From contig NZ_LQPW01000134.1 in NCBI RefSeq assembly GCF_002116635.1, positions 1 through 64,000 on the forward strand: a stretch of 64,000 nt of DNA. The letters are read 5' to 3'. How positions within the stretch are numbered: the stretch's first letter is position 1; each line of letters begins with the position of its first letter. The notes under the pieces were generated by a model. It did not search any database and had not been told where the DNA came from. It saw only the letters and a program-made list of their open reading frames with translations. The stretch comes from Mycobacterium szulgai. Lineage in GTDB: Bacteria; Actinomycetota; Actinomycetes; Mycobacteriales; Mycobacteriaceae. Shown here piece after piece: positions 40,358 through 50,127 of this stretch. The position numbers were made by a program, and so were the translations under genes.

Positions 40358-43165
40358 ATGGTTGAGGCTCCCGACAGCGCACTGGAACCCATCGGCGACG
40401 TCCACCGGACGAAAGTCGGACGCGAGGCGACCGAGCCGATGCGCGCCGACATCAGATTGCTCGGCGCCATCCTCGGCGACACCATCCGTGAGCAGAACGG
40501 CGACGAGGTGTTCGAACTCGTTGAGCGGGCTCGGGTGGAATCTTTTCGGGTGCGGCGCTCCGAGATCGACCGCACCGAAATGTCGCGCATGTTCGACGGC
40601 ATCGATATCCATCAGGCGCTGCCGGTCATCCGCGCGTTCACGCATTTCGCATTGCTGGCCAACGTCGCCGAGGACATCCACCGAGAGCGCCGCCGCGGTG
40701 TTCACGTCGCCGCCGGTGAGCCGCCGCAAGACTCGAGCCTGGCCGCGACCTACCTGAAACTTGATGGCGCCGAACTGGATTCGGACACCGTTGCCGAGGC
40801 CCTCAAAGGTGCGCTGGTTTCTCCGGTCATCACCGCACATCCCACCGAAACCCGGCGGCGCACCGTGTTCGTCACCCAGCACCGCATCACCGAATTGATG
40901 CGGCTGCACGCGGAGGGGCACACCGAGACCGCTGACGGCCGTCCCGTCGAATCGGAGTTGCGCCGCCAGGTGCTGACCTTGTGGCAGACCGCCCTGATCC
41001 GGCTTTCCCGACTGCAGATCAGTGACGAGATCGCCGTCGGGCTGCGGTTGTACCCGTCGGCGTTCTTCGAGGTGATTCCGCAGGTCAACGCCGAAGTGCG
41101 GCAGGCCCTGCGGCAACGCTGGCCGGAGGCCGATCTGCTGTCCGGGCCTATCCTGCAGCCCGGCTCCTGGATCGGGGGAGACCGCGACGGAAACCCGAAC
41201 GTCACCGCCGACGTGGTACGGCTGGCCTCCGGCGGCGCGGCGTTCACCGCGCTGTCGCACTACCTGGCCGAACTCGACCAACTCGAGCAGGAGTTGTCGA
41301 TGTCGTCGCGGCTGCTGAAGGTGACCGACGAGCTGGCCGCACTGGCCCAGGGATGCGAGGACAACGCCCGTGCCGACGAGCCGTACCGGCGCGCGCTGCG
41401 GGTGATCCGCGCCCGCTTGAGCGCGACGGCCAACGAAATTCTGGATCAGCAACCGCAGCATCTGCTCGATCTGGGCCTGTCGCGGTATGCCACGCCCGCC
41501 GAATTGCGGAGCGATCTCGACGTCATCGATGCGTCGCTACGTATGCACGGCAGCGCGCTGCTGGCCGACGACCGGCTGGCCTTGCTGCGAGAAGGCGTGC
41601 ACGTCTTCGGTTTCCACTTGTCCGGCCTGGATATGCGGCAGAACTCCGACGTGCACGAGGAGGTGGTCGGCGAGCTGCTGGCCTGGGCCGGTGTGCACCC
41701 GGACTACAGTTCGCTGCCCGAAGAACAGCGCGTCGAGCTGCTGGTCGCCGAACTCAGCACCCGCCGTCCACTGATCGGCGACCGGGCGCGCCTCTCCGAC
41801 CTGGCCCGAAGCGAGCTGGACATCATCGCAGCCGCCACCCATGCGGTCGAAACATACGGTCCCGCAGCCGTTCCCAACTATGTGATCTCCATGTGCCGAT
41901 CGGTATCGGACATGCTGGAAGCGGCGATCCTGCTGAAAGAGGGCGGCCTGCTGGACGCCTCCGGCGATGAACCGTATTGTCCGGTTGGCATCTCGCCGCT
42001 GTTCGAGACGATCGACGATCTGCACAACGGCGCGACCATTCTGCAGGCGATGCTGGAACTTCCGCTGTACCGGGCGCTCGTCGCGGCCCGTGGAGAATCT
42101 CAAGAGGTGATGCTCGGGTACTCCGATTCCAACAAGGACGGGGGGTATCTCGCCGCCAACTGGGCGGTCTACCGCGCCGAACTCGCACTGGTGGAAACCG
42201 CCCGCAAGAACGGAATCCGGTTGCGGCTCTTCCATGGTCGCGGCGGTACCGTCGGGCGCGGCGGGGGGCCGAGTTATCAGGCCATCCTGGCGCAGCCACC
42301 CGGAGCGGTGAACGGCTCGCTGCGTCTCACCGAGCAGGGTGAGGTGATCGCCGCCAAGTACGCCGAGCCGCAGGTGGCGCGGCGCAATCTGGAGAGCCTG
42401 TTGGCGGCCACCCTGGAATCGACGCTGCTGGATGTCGAGGGCCTCGGGGAGGCGGCCGAGCCGGCGTATGCGGTTCTCGACGAGGTGGCCACCCTGGCGC
42501 AGCGTTCTTACGCCGAATTGGTCCATGACACACCGGGTTTCGTCGAGTACTTCAAGGCTTCCACACCGGTCAGCGAGATCGGGTCGCTGAATATCGGTAG
42601 CCGGCCGACGTCACGGAAACCGACCGAGTCGATCTCGGACCTGCGCGCGATCCCCTGGGTGCTGGCCTGGAGCCAGTCGCGAGTGATGCTGCCGGGCTGG
42701 TACGGCACCGGTACGGCGTTTGAGCAGTGGATAGGGGCAGGCTCGGACAGCGAAGAAGAACGGCTGGCAACGCTGCACGAGCTATATCAGCGCTGGCCCT
42801 TCTTCCGCAGCGTGCTTTCCAACATGGCGCAGGTGCTGGCCAAGAGCGACCTGGGTCTGGCCGCGCACTACTCCGAGCTGGTGGCCGACGAATCGTTGCG
42901 GCGCAGGGTTTTTGACAAGATCGTCGACGAGCATCACCGAACCATCGCAATGTACAAGCGGATCACCGGCGAGGATGACCTGCTGGCCGACAATCCGGCG
43001 CTGGCGCGTTCGGTGTTCAACCGGTTCCCATATCTGGAGCCGCTGAATCACCTGCAGGTGGAGTTGTTGCGCCGTTATCGCGGCGGTGAAGACGACGAAT
43101 TGGTGCAGCGTGGCATCCTGCTGACGATGAATGGACTGGCCAGCGCGCTGAGAAACAGTGGGTGA
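40358..43165 (+). CDS. ppc: Phosphoenolpyruvate carboxylase
   Basis: 935 residues from the ATG at 40358; the open frame begins at 40217 but the extra part reads through the PE_PGRS promoter. Catalytic His161 lies in [13 protein letters not shown]; other signatures are [42 protein letters not shown], and [19 protein letters not shown]. It fixes bicarbonate onto phosphoenolpyruvate to make oxaloacetate. M. tuberculosis lacks this enzyme (from memory) whereas M. leprae and many environmental species keep it. Its bicarbonate demand links it functionally to the dab locus in the same window. Confidence 0.97.
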   Translation: MVEAPDSALEPIGDVHRTKVGREATEPMRADIRLLGAILGDTIREQNGDEVFELVERARVESFRVRRSEIDRTEMSRMFDGIDIHQALPVIRAFTHFALLANVAEDIHRERRRGVHVAAGEPPQDSSLAATYLKLDGAELDSDTVAEALKGALVSPVITAHPTETRRRTVFVTQHRITELMRLHAEGHTETADGRPVESELRRQVLTLWQTALIRLSRLQISDEIAVGLRLYPSAFFEVIPQVNAEVRQALRQRWPEADLLSGPILQPGSWIGGDRDGNPNVTADVVRLASGGAAFTALSHYLAELDQLEQELSMSSRLLKVTDELAALAQGCEDNARADEPYRRALRVIRARLSATANEILDQQPQHLLDLGLSRYATPAELRSDLDVIDASLRMHGSALLADDRLALLREGVHVFGFHLSGLDMRQNSDVHEEVVGELLAWAGVHPDYSSLPEEQRVELLVAELSTRRPLIGDRARLSDLARSELDIIAAATHAVETYGPAAVPNYVISMCRSVSDMLEAAILLKEGGLLDASGDEPYCPVGISPLFETIDDLHNGATILQAMLELPLYRALVAARGESQEVMLGYSDSNKDGGYLAANWAVYRAELALVETARKNGIRLRLFHGRGGTVGRGGGPSYQAILAQPPGAVNGSLRLTEQGEVIAAKYAEPQVARRNLESLLAATLESTLLDVEGLGEAAEPAYAVLDEVATLAQRSYAELVHDTPGFVEYFKASTPVSEIGSLNIGSRPTSRKPTESISDLRAIPWVLAWSQSRVMLPGWYGTGTAFEQWIGAGSDSEEERLATLHELYQRWPFFRSVLSNMAQVLAKSDLGLAAHYSELVADESLRRRVFDKIVDEHHRTIAMYKRITGEDDLLADNPALARSVFNRFPYLEPLNHLQVELLRRYRGGEDDELVQRGILLTMNGLASALRNSG

Positions 43166-43174
43166 CAGTGCGGC

Positions 43175-44437
43175 TCAACAGACCGCGACAACCGGTGCCG
43201 GGCGGCTCGCCTCGGGGGACGGGCGGTCCAATTCGCGCAGCGAAGGCAGCGCGCAAGCAATCAGGCCGGTCAGCGTGATCGGCACCGACAGCGCCAGGAA
43301 TGTCGTGGTAAGTCCTGCCGCGTCGGTCAACGGACCGGCCAGCAATAGGCCCAGCGGGCCTGCGGCGTAGGGCAGCGAGGTCATCACCCCGACCACCCGG
43401 CCGCGCAGCTGGCGCGGGGCCCGGGTCTGCATCACGAAGTTGTAGATCGGCCGCATGGGCCCGTAGACCAGCCCGATCACCGCGCAGAGCAGCAGGATAA
43501 CCGGCAACGGCGGTAGCACTGAGATCGCCGCCATCGCCACACCCAGAGTCAGCGTCGCGACCAGCATCACCGGACGCCGGCGCATCTGCTTCGACAACAC
43601 CGCGTAGCCCACTGCCCCTGCCAGACCACCAACGGCGAGTGACATCAATACCCAACCCAGCTGGGCGGGCTGGTGCCGGTCGGTGAAGTACTTCGGAAAC
43701 AGCACGCTCTCTATTGGCAGGTACAGCGAGGTGACGCACAGATCAATGAGTGCCAGCGCGCGCAGCACCCGCAGCCTCCAGACGAAACGCAGCCCCTCGG
43801 TGATGCCGGACGCCAGCCCTTGTGGACGCGTCGTATGACTCGGCTTGTCGGCGCCGTCCAGCCGTAATGGGGCCGTGGTGAGGATGGACGCGGCGAACGT
43901 CGCGGCGGTGATCCACATCGTGGTGACGCCGCCGACTGTGGCGATCATCAAGCCGCCCATCCCCGGACCCACGATGAAGGCCAGGTTGATGATCGCCTCG
44001 TAGCTGCTGTTAACCCGGTCCAGCGACCAGCCCGCCTGCGCGGCGGCCTCGGGCAGCATCGAGTCGCGCGCCGTCATTCCCGCTGGGCCGAAGGCGGCGG
44101 TGCACGCCGCCAACACAGCCAGCACTGCGGCATTGACCGCGCTGCCGCCGAACAGCCACGCGATAGTCGGAACGGCGGCCACCGAGGTACCGGACAAGAA
44201 ATCGGAGACCAGCGAAACCCGTCGGCGGCCGAAGTAGTCCACCGCGGTGCCGGCAATCAGCGTAGAGAACAGCAGGGGCAACGCGGCCGCACAGGCAACG
44301 ATCGACGCCTGGCCCGCGCTGTCTTGTCGTTGCAATACCAGCCAGGGAAAGGCAACTATCGAAACGCCGTCGCCCGTCGAGGCCATCAGGGTGGCGAACA
44401 AGATCATCAACACCGGTTTTCGGCTGCTGTCCCTCAT
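43175..44437 (-). CDS. MFS transporter of the homospermidine locus
   Basis: 420 residues, twelve hydrophobic segments. Motif A-like loop AVDYFGRRRVSLVSDFLSGT after helix 2 and the GPGMGGLMIATVGG region mark the DHA3-type (EntS/NreB-like) subfamily of exporters. It lies 39 bases downstream of the tetR gene on the same strand and converges with ppc. Regulation by that TetR is likely, and, given the divergent polyamine genes, export of a polyamine or related cation is a reasonable guess. Confidence 0.85.
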   Translation of the reverse strand: MRDSSRKPVLMILFATLMASTGDGVSIVAFPWLVLQRQDSAGQASIVACAAALPLLFSTLIAGTAVDYFGRRRVSLVSDFLSGTSVAAVPTIAWLFGGSAVNAAVLAVLAACTAAFGPAGMTARDSMLPEAAAQAGWSLDRVNSSYEAIINLAFIVGPGMGGLMIATVGGVTTMWITAATFAASILTTAPLRLDGADKPSHTTRPQGLASGITEGLRFVWRLRVLRALALIDLCVTSLYLPIESVLFPKYFTDRHQPAQLGWVLMSLAVGGLAGAVGYAVLSKQMRRRPVMLVATLTLGVAMAAISVLPPLPVILLLCAVIGLVYGPMRPIYNFVMQTRAPRQLRGRVVGVMTSLPYAAGPLGLLLAGPLTDAAGLTTTFLALSVPITLTGLIACALPSLRELDRPSPEASRPAPVVAVC

Positions 44438-44476
44438 CGATGGTGGCGCACTTTCACGCCAACGCGGCTCCGGCGG

Positions 44477-45076
44477 TCAGCGTGCTGCACGTGCCCGTCG
44501 GGCTTTCGGACGATGCGGTTCGACGATCCGGGACAGCTCGGCTCCTATGACCTGCCGCAGTTCGGCCTCGCTCAGGTCGTCGATGCCGGTGGCTTTGCGC
44601 AGCACGGGTTCGAATAGCCGCCAACCGAATTGCAGCGCAAGCGCATTGGCGACTGCGATCCTGGCGCTCGCGTCGCTGTCATGGCGCGGACGCACATTGT
44701 CGAGGAGCTGGTTGACGGTCGGGAAGGATTTCTGCAGCTGGTCGGCCGGATAGCCGTCGAGCAGCGTGCGGGCCAAGACCCGCATGTGTAGATCCACGGC
44801 CCGGTCGACGACGTCGGCGGGCGCCTCGGAGTGCAGCACCTCGGCCATATTCGTGCCCAGGTGTTCGAGCACCGCACCGACCAGCTGCTCCTTATTGCCG
44901 ATGTAACGAAACACCAACCCCTGGTTGACTTTTGAGCGAGTGGCGATGTCTCGGATGGATGTCGCTGCCGGGCCGCGCTCGGCGAACAAGTCGCTGGCGG
45001 CGTCCAGGATTGCAGCCACCATCCGTTCGCGCCCCTTAGGCATCTTCCGGGCCGGGGTTGCCGATTTGGTAGTCAT
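44477..45076 (-). CDS. TetR family repressor of the homospermidine locus
   Basis: 199 residues. The N-terminal DNA-binding domain (residues 12-60) reads RERMVAAILDAASDLFAERG then IRDIATRSKVNQGLVFRYIG and is a classic TetR helix-turn-helix. The C-terminal ligand domain is helical. The start codon lies inside a perfect palindrome (45067-45086), so autorepression is expected. It shares its upstream region with the divergent decarboxylase gene. Confidence 0.92.
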   Translation of the reverse strand: MTTKSATPARKMPKGRERMVAAILDAASDLFAERGPAATSIRDIATRSKVNQGLVFRYIGNKEQLVGAVLEHLGTNMAEVLHSEAPADVVDRAVDLHMRVLARTLLDGYPADQLQKSFPTVNQLLDNVRPRHDSDASARIAVANALALQFGWRLFEPVLRKATGIDDLSEAELRQVIGAELSRIVEPHRPKARRARAAR

Positions 45077-45086
45077 GTGACTACCA
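45067..45086. promoter_or_regulatory. TetR operator palindrome 1
   Basis: TGGTAGTCATGTGACTACCA is a perfect inverted repeat with nine-base arms around a two-base centre. It covers the tetR start codon (45074-45076). Confidence 0.8.
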
Positions 45087-45095
45087 TACCCAATC

Positions 45096-45113
45096 TGGTA
45101 GTCGTTTGACTAC
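45096..45113. promoter_or_regulatory. TetR operator palindrome 2
   Basis: TGGTAGTCGTTTGACTAC repeats the left arm of operator 1 exactly (TGGTAGTC) and has a matching six-base right arm GACTAC after a four-base centre. It lies 29 bases from operator 1 and 30 bases before the decarboxylase start, placing it over that gene's promoter. Confidence 0.75.
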
Positions 45114-45142
45114 TCCCGCCGCCTCAGGAGTATCTCGCTTAT

Positions 45143-46399
45143 ATGACGATTGAATTGACATCAAGGTCGGTCCGTACCCCGGGTTGGTGCGAGAAGCGTT
45201 GGCCGACGGGCTCGTTGAGCCCACGGATGGCCGAGTATGTGAGTCAGAAAACACCGGTCACGCCGTGTCTGATCCTGGATCTTGATGTCGTCGCAGCGCG
45301 GTACCGGGCGCTGGCCAAAGAGCTTCCGCACGCGGATATCTATTACGCGGTCAAGGCCAATCCGCAGCCCGAAGTGATCGCGTTGCTGGCCCGGCTCGGG
45401 TCCTGCTTTGATGTGGCGAGCCCGGCGGAGGTGGAGCTGTGTCTGCGCCTTGGTGCGCGACCCGAATCGCTGTCCTACGGCAACACGACAAAAAAGCGCA
45501 GCGACATCCGGTTCGCATTCCAGCGCGGGGTCAGGTTGTTTGCCGTGGACAGCTGCGGCGAGGTGGAAAAGGTCGCCGAGGAAGCGCCGGGCAGCGACGT
45601 CTTCTGCCGGATTCTCACCTCAGGGCAGGGGGCGCAATGGCCACTGAGCCGAAAGTTCGGCTGTGCCTCCGATATGGCCGCCGATCTCCTGGTACGGGCC
45701 CGTGACCTCGGCCTCAATCCGCGCGGCGTGAGTTTTCACGTCGGATCCCAGCAGGGTGACGTCTCGCAGTGGGGGAAAGCGCTTAGGCGGGTCCGCAAGG
45801 TGTTCGACCGTGCCGCCGCGGCGGGGCTCAACCTCGACCTGATCAATTTGGGCGGCGGATTCCCTGCCCAGTATGTCGACAAGATTCCGCCGATCGCGGT
45901 CTATGGCAAGGCCATTCGGGACGCACTCGGGGCTCGCTTTCCGGCTGGGCTGCCGCGGCTGATGGTGGAACCCGGCCGCTACATCGTCGGTGACGCCGGT
46001 GTGCTCTTCAGCGAAGTCATCTTGGCGTCGCGCAAAGGATATGAAGACGACGAACGCTGGGTGTACATCGACGTGGGTGTGTTCGGCGGCTTGGCCGAGA
46101 CGTTAGACGAGGCCATTCGCTATCGCATCGTTACCAACCGCGACGAAAGCCGCAGCGGCCCAGTGGTTCTGGCCGGCCCGACGTGCGACAGTGCCGACAT
46201 CATGTACGAACGCAACAAGTACCAGCTTCCCCTTGGCCTCCAACCGGGCGATGTCCTGGCAATGCTCAGTGCCGGTGCTTATACGAGTGTCTACTGCAGC
46301 GCGGCGTTCAATGGTTTCGAACCGCTGCCGCTGCATTGCATACCGGTTAGTGAACAGCCTGAGAGCGCCGAGCACCTGGAAGAGGTTTGCTCGCTGTGA
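45143..46399 (+). CDS. PLP-dependent ornithine/lysine-type decarboxylase
   Basis: 418 residues from the ATG at 45143 (AGGAG at 45126); an ATG at 45227 would trim 28 poorly conserved residues. Fold-type III (alanine-racemase-like) decarboxylase: the PLP lysine is Lys71 in YYAVKANPQPEV, with HVGSQ, LGGGFP, VEPGRYIVGDAG and the active-site cysteine in AGPTCDSADIMYE. The CDS(A)D pattern is that of ornithine decarboxylases rather than of LysA. It would make putrescine, a substrate of the coupled downstream homospermidine synthase. Confidence 0.9.
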   Translation: MTIELTSRSVRTPGWCEKRWPTGSLSPRMAEYVSQKTPVTPCLILDLDVVAARYRALAKELPHADIYYAVKANPQPEVIALLARLGSCFDVASPAEVELCLRLGARPESLSYGNTTKKRSDIRFAFQRGVRLFAVDSCGEVEKVAEEAPGSDVFCRILTSGQGAQWPLSRKFGCASDMAADLLVRARDLGLNPRGVSFHVGSQQGDVSQWGKALRRVRKVFDRAAAAGLNLDLINLGGGFPAQYVDKIPPIAVYGKAIRDALGARFPAGLPRLMVEPGRYIVGDAGVLFSEVILASRKGYEDDERWVYIDVGVFGGLAETLDEAIRYRIVTNRDESRSGPVVLAGPTCDSADIMYERNKYQLPLGLQPGDVLAMLSAGAYTSVYCSAAFNGFEPLPLHCIPVSEQPESAEHLEEVCSL

Positions 46400-47850
46400 G
46401 TTTTGTCCCTGGCCGCGTCCTCGTCATCGGTCTTGGCAGCGTCTCGCGATGCACACTGCCGCTGCTGTTCAAACATGTGCCGCTCGATCCGGGCAATTAC
46501 ACCGTTATCGATTTCGGCGATCCGGGCGATGACGCGCGCTGGGTCAAGGACCAAGGTGCTCACTTCTTGCAGCAGCGGATCACCAAGGACAATTACGCCC
46601 GAATATTCGCCGAGCACGTCGGCCCCGGAGACCTTATCGTCGACCTGGCCTGGAACCTCGAGACCGCGGCGCTACTCGACTGGTGTCACTCACATGGTGT
46701 CCGTTACGTCAACGCATCGGTCGAATTATGGGATCCCTATGCGGGTTTCGGCACCGAACCGCCGGTGCAGCGGACTCTCTACGCACGACAGATGGCGCTG
46801 CGTGACATGTATGCCACATGGGGTGGCAACAAGGGGCCAACGGCGGTTCTCGACCATGGCGCCAATCCTGGCCTGGTATCGCACTTCGTGAAGGCGGCAC
46901 TCGACGACATCGCCGATCTGTGGCTGGCCGAGCGGGCTACCGCGGGGCGGGGACGTGACCTCGTCGAGGCGGCCAGGCGAACCGGCACCTACAACCGTCT
47001 GGCGCAGCACCTGAACGTCGCCGTGATCCATATTTCCGAACGCGATACCCAGATCAGCGCAGAACCCAAGCGGGTCAACGAATTCGTCAATACCTGGTCG
47101 GTCGAGGGCTTCTATGAAGAGGGCATCGCACCCGCTGAAATGGGTTGGGGCACACACGAACGCACCTTGCCGCCGGGGGCCCAGACCCATGATCGCGGTC
47201 CAGGCAATCAGATCTGTCTGGCCCGGCCCGGCTGCCGTACCTGGGTACGATCGTGGGTGCCGTCGGGCGACATCGTCGGCATGGTGATCAGACACGGAGA
47301 GGCGTTCTCGATCTCGGAATCGCTCACCGTGGAAACCGGCGGCATCGTGGTGTACCGGCCGACAGTGCACTATGCCTACTGCCCGGCCGATGCCGCCATT
47401 GCGAGCCTGCATGAGATGCACATGCGCAACTACGTGCTGCAGCCCAAACACCGCATCATGGGCGACGACATCATCAGCGGGCGCGACGAACTAGGTTGCT
47501 TGCTGATGGGCCACCCGTTCGGTAGTTGGTGGATCGGTTCGTTGCTCGACATCGATGAGTCCCGGGAACTCGTGCCACACCAGAACGCGACCACGGTCCA
47601 AGTCGCCGCGGGATTGCTTGCGGCGGTGCAATACGCGATCGAGCAACCCGAGCGCGGTGTCTGCCTGCCCGACGACCTGCCGCACCGTTTCGTTCTGGAA
47701 CACGCGATGCCCTACCTCGGTCCGTTCATATCGCAGCCGGTCGACTGGTCGCCGCTGAAGAACTTCGTCGACCCTTTCAATGGCGGCAGTGAGCTAGCCG
47801 ATGCCGATATGTGGCAATTCCAAACGTTTTTGGTCAGCGAATCCCGGTAA
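46396..47850 (+). CDS. hss: Homospermidine synthase
   Basis: 484 residues from the GTG that overlaps the decarboxylase stop. The Rossmann motif is GRVLVIGLGSVSRCTLPLLF; conserved blocks DLAWNLETAALLDWCHSHGV, NASVELWDPYAGF, VLDHGANPGLVSHFVKAAL and the C-terminal GSWWIGSLLDIDESREL are typical of NAD-dependent bacterial homospermidine synthases (saccharopine-dehydrogenase-like fold). It condenses two putrescine units to homospermidine, releasing ammonia. Coupling to the decarboxylase makes a two-gene pathway. This is unusual for a mycobacterium. Confidence 0.9.
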   Translation: MSFVPGRVLVIGLGSVSRCTLPLLFKHVPLDPGNYTVIDFGDPGDDARWVKDQGAHFLQQRITKDNYARIFAEHVGPGDLIVDLAWNLETAALLDWCHSHGVRYVNASVELWDPYAGFGTEPPVQRTLYARQMALRDMYATWGGNKGPTAVLDHGANPGLVSHFVKAALDDIADLWLAERATAGRGRDLVEAARRTGTYNRLAQHLNVAVIHISERDTQISAEPKRVNEFVNTWSVEGFYEEGIAPAEMGWGTHERTLPPGAQTHDRGPGNQICLARPGCRTWVRSWVPSGDIVGMVIRHGEAFSISESLTVETGGIVVYRPTVHYAYCPADAAIASLHEMHMRNYVLQPKHRIMGDDIISGRDELGCLLMGHPFGSWWIGSLLDIDESRELVPHQNATTVQVAAGLLAAVQYAIEQPERGVCLPDDLPHRFVLEHAMPYLGPFISQPVDWSPLKNFVDPFNGGSELADADMWQFQTFLVSESR

Positions 47851-48012
47851 CCACGGGCGCCGCAAGTAGTAGTCGACCCCGCGCGGCCGGTCGGCCCAGG
47901 GTACGCCGCCGATCTGGGCCGGCACCGGTAGTCAGGGAAAACGCCGAGGTCCTTTGGCGGACCGGTTCACTCGGCGTAAGGCGGATCGAAGCGGGGAGGT
48001 GCCCGTCACCGA

Positions 48013-48402
48013 CTACTGCGCCGTGCGGTTTCGCAGTCTGTCCATGACGCCGCGCACCACGTGCTCGGTGGCCGAGAGCGGCGTCATCACCGTTTCACCC
48101 AGGCCCACGATGTAGTCGATCCGTTCGACGATCGCCTCCACCGGTTCGACCAGCACGATGAGCCGCTTCGCCAGATTGTCCAGGCTTTGCAGCGTGCCCT
48201 CGAGATGATCCAGGCCGCCCTCGAGGCGTTCGACCGTGGCGTTGAGGGCCGCCAGCGAGCTGTTCAGCTCGACCATGGTTTTGCCCAGGCCGTCGAGGAC
48301 ATCTTCGACCTGCTCCACGGTGCGGTCAGCGTTCAATGCCGCCTGGGTGAGGGTCTTCACGCGGCTTCGCACGGGCGTGCTGCGCACGGTCTTGTCTGCC
48401 AT
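48013..48402 (-). CDS. Coiled-coil protein (Rv1444c-like)
   Basis: 129 residues. Heptad-rich helix across residues 25-95 (VEQVEDVLDGLGKTMVELNS then LERLEGGLDHLEGTLQSLDN) with a shorter basic N-terminus and a C-terminal helix. No signal peptide. It follows the pentose-phosphate operon as in M. tuberculosis but is separated from it by a strong hairpin, so it has its own transcription or depends on read-through. The function is unknown. Confidence 0.8.
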   Translation of the reverse strand: MADKTVRSTPVRSRVKTLTQAALNADRTVEQVEDVLDGLGKTMVELNSSLAALNATVERLEGGLDHLEGTLQSLDNLAKRLIVLVEPVEAIVERIDYIVGLGETVMTPLSATEHVVRGVMDRLRNRTAQ

Positions 48403-48413
48403 GAGGTCATGGT

Positions 48414-48438
48414 ATCGCCGAGCGTGACGCTCGGCGAT
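48414..48438. terminator. Hairpin terminator of pentose-phosphate operon
   Basis: Perfect eleven-base stem ATCGCCGAGCG / CGCTCGGCGAT with a three-base loop. The stem begins in the pgl stop codon (48438-48440) and lies 12 bases before the start of the coiled-coil gene. No T tract. Confidence 0.7.
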
Positions 48439-49181
48439 TAGCCGGGAAGCCTGGAAGCGGCCTCAGCGTCCAACAGCCACAGCGTGTTCTCGCGCCCGAC
48501 GGCTCCGGCGGCCGGCAGTGAAACCGGGTCGGCGCCGCCGACAGCGGCGGCCACCGCGTCGGCCTTGCCCGCACCCGACACCAGCAGCCACACCGCTCGA
48601 GAACGCCGAACCGCGGGCAGTGTCAAGGTGATTCGTTGGGGTGGCGGTTTGGGGGAGTCTTCCACCGCGACCACCAAGCGGGTTGTCTCACGCACTGCCG
48701 GGGTGTCGGGGAACAACGAGTTGATGTGGCCCTCGGGACCCATGCCCAACAGGTGCACATCGAAATCGGGTGCGGGATTGCCCGGCTCCGCGTTAGCGGC
48801 CAGTACCTGCTCGTAGGCCAGTGCCGCGGCATCTATGTCGGTGCCGAATTCGCCGTCGCTGGAGGCCATGGGATGCACCTGACTCGACGGGATATCGATG
48901 TGGTCGAGCAAGGCCGCACGCGCCTGCTTCTCGTTGCGCTCGTCGTCGTCTTCGGAGACGTAGCGCTCGTCGCCCCAGAACAGATGCACCTTGGACCAGT
49001 CGACGCGTGATCCCTGGCCCGCGAGGTAGCTCATCAGCGCGTTGCCGTTGCCTCCACCGGTGAGGACGATCAACGCTCGGCCTCGTGCGGCAACGGCGGC
49101 CCCGATCGCGTCGATCAAGCGGTTGCCGGCAGCCTCGACCAAGGTTTTGGTGTCTGGAAAGGTTTGGATGTCGGTGCTCAC
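48438..49181 (-). CDS. pgl: 6-phosphogluconolactonase
   Basis: 247 residues from the GTG at 49181, matching the length of the M. tuberculosis protein (DevB) and overlapping the opcA stop; the open frame extends upstream as shadow. Conserved [38 protein letters not shown] and [16 protein letters not shown] mark the NagB/SugarP-like active site. It hydrolyses 6-phosphogluconolactone, second step of the oxidative pentose-phosphate path. Last gene of the five-gene operon. Confidence 0.96.
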   Translation of the reverse strand: MSTDIQTFPDTKTLVEAAGNRLIDAIGAAVAARGRALIVLTGGGNGNALMSYLAGQGSRVDWSKVHLFWGDERYVSEDDDERNEKQARAALLDHIDIPSSQVHPMASSDGEFGTDIDAAALAYEQVLAANAEPGNPAPDFDVHLLGMGPEGHINSLFPDTPAVRETTRLVVAVEDSPKPPPQRITLTLPAVRRSRAVWLLVSGAGKADAVAAAVGGADPVSLPAAGAVGRENTLWLLDAEAASRLPG

Positions 49182-50089
49182 ACGTACTGCACTTTCTTGA
49201 TGCCTTCGAGCGCGGCGAAGTAGATTTCGTCTGGATCCAGCCGGCGCAGGTCCTCGGCCAGGCACTCACCGGTTACCCTGCGCGCCAACGGAACCAGGGC
49301 ATCCGGCCGCGCGGTCCGGCGCAGGGTGGCAGTGCGGCCCTCCTGCGGCCGGCTCAGCACAATCGTCTCGCTCTTGCGCTCCAGCTCGACTTTCAGTTCG
49401 CCCACCGCCCGCCGCACCGGGCCGTCGATCCGGCTGGCCAGCCAGCCCGCCAGGATGTCAAGTGCCGGTTCGGATCTCAGGCCCGACACGAGCGCCGAAT
49501 CGATCGGCTCGTGCGGCGGCTGGTCTACCGCGGAAGTCAGCAGCGCTCGCCAGTAGGTAATGCGGCTCCATGCCAGGTCGGTGTCGCCGGCCGTGTAACC
49601 GGGTAGTCGGCTCTTGATCGCCGACAGGGGATCGACGCCGTTGGTGGCGTCGGTGATGCGCCGAATCGCCAACTTGCCCAACGGGTCCTGGGCCGGCACG
49701 GCCGGTGCGATGTCCGGCCACCAGGCCACCACCGGGATGTCGGGTAGCAGGAAGGGGGTGACGACGCTGTCGGCGTGGCCGGCCAGCGGGCCCGAAAGTC
49801 GCAGCACCACAACCTCGCCGGCGCCGGCGTCCGCGCCTACGCGTAGTTGCGCGTCCAGCCGGGCCTCGTCGGCGTACGGGTCGCCTCTCATCGTGACGAT
49901 GATGCGGCTGGGGTGTTCGTGGCTGGCATCGTTGGCCGCTTCGATGGACTCTTCGAGCACGGCGTCGCTGTCCGGGGCGATGATCAGCGTCAGTACCCGT
50001 CCCATCGTGACGGCACCGATCTTTTCGCGTAGCTCGTCGAGCTTCTTGTTGACCGCGGTGGTGGTGGTGTCAGGCAGATCGACAATCAT
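49178..50089 (-). CDS. opcA: OpcA, glucose-6-phosphate dehydrogenase assembly protein
   Basis: 303 residues, same length as the M. tuberculosis orthologue. The start ATG overlaps the stop of a 12-codon leader frame in the MIRU-like element (TGATG). Blocks [20 protein letters not shown] and [20 protein letters not shown] are characteristic. In cyanobacteria and actinobacteria OpcA activates or assembles the Zwf tetramer and responds to redox. Placed between zwf and pgl. Confidence 0.95.
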   Translation of the reverse strand: MIVDLPDTTTTAVNKKLDELREKIGAVTMGRVLTLIIAPDSDAVLEESIEAANDASHEHPSRIIVTMRGDPYADEARLDAQLRVGADAGAGEVVVLRLSGPLAGHADSVVTPFLLPDIPVVAWWPDIAPAVPAQDPLGKLAIRRITDATNGVDPLSAIKSRLPGYTAGDTDLAWSRITYWRALLTSAVDQPPHEPIDSALVSGLRSEPALDILAGWLASRIDGPVRRAVGELKVELERKSETIVLSRPQEGRTATLRRTARPDALVPLARRVTGECLAEDLRRLDPDEIYFAALEGIKKVQYV

Positions 50090-50127
50090 CAGCGGCGCTC
50101 CTCGTTACGGTCGCCTGTGCGGATCAT
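50089..50127 (-). CDS. 12-residue leader peptide frame within MIRU-like element
   Basis: ATG at 50127 with GAGGAGCGGCGCAA in front, 12 codons (MIRTGDRNEERR), stop TGA overlapping the opcA ATG as TGATG. A second GAGGAG within the mini-frame serves opcA. Comparable short frames in MIRUs of senX3-regX3 couple flanking genes. Whether it is translated is not known. Confidence 0.45.
   Translation of the reverse strand: MIRTGDRNEERR

Noticed and set aside
40235-42526. Two long minus-strand frames (408 and 329 codons) opposite ppc
   Set aside because: Both lie fully within the conserved ppc coding sequence; the composition is Arg/Gln/Gly-rich shadow and nothing recognisable appears.
45143-46399. 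Naming the decarboxylase as lysA (diaminopimelate decarboxylase)
   Set aside because: The AGPTCDSAD active-site block and the coupled homospermidine synthase favour an ornithine-type enzyme; lysA normally sits with hom-thrC in mycobacteria.
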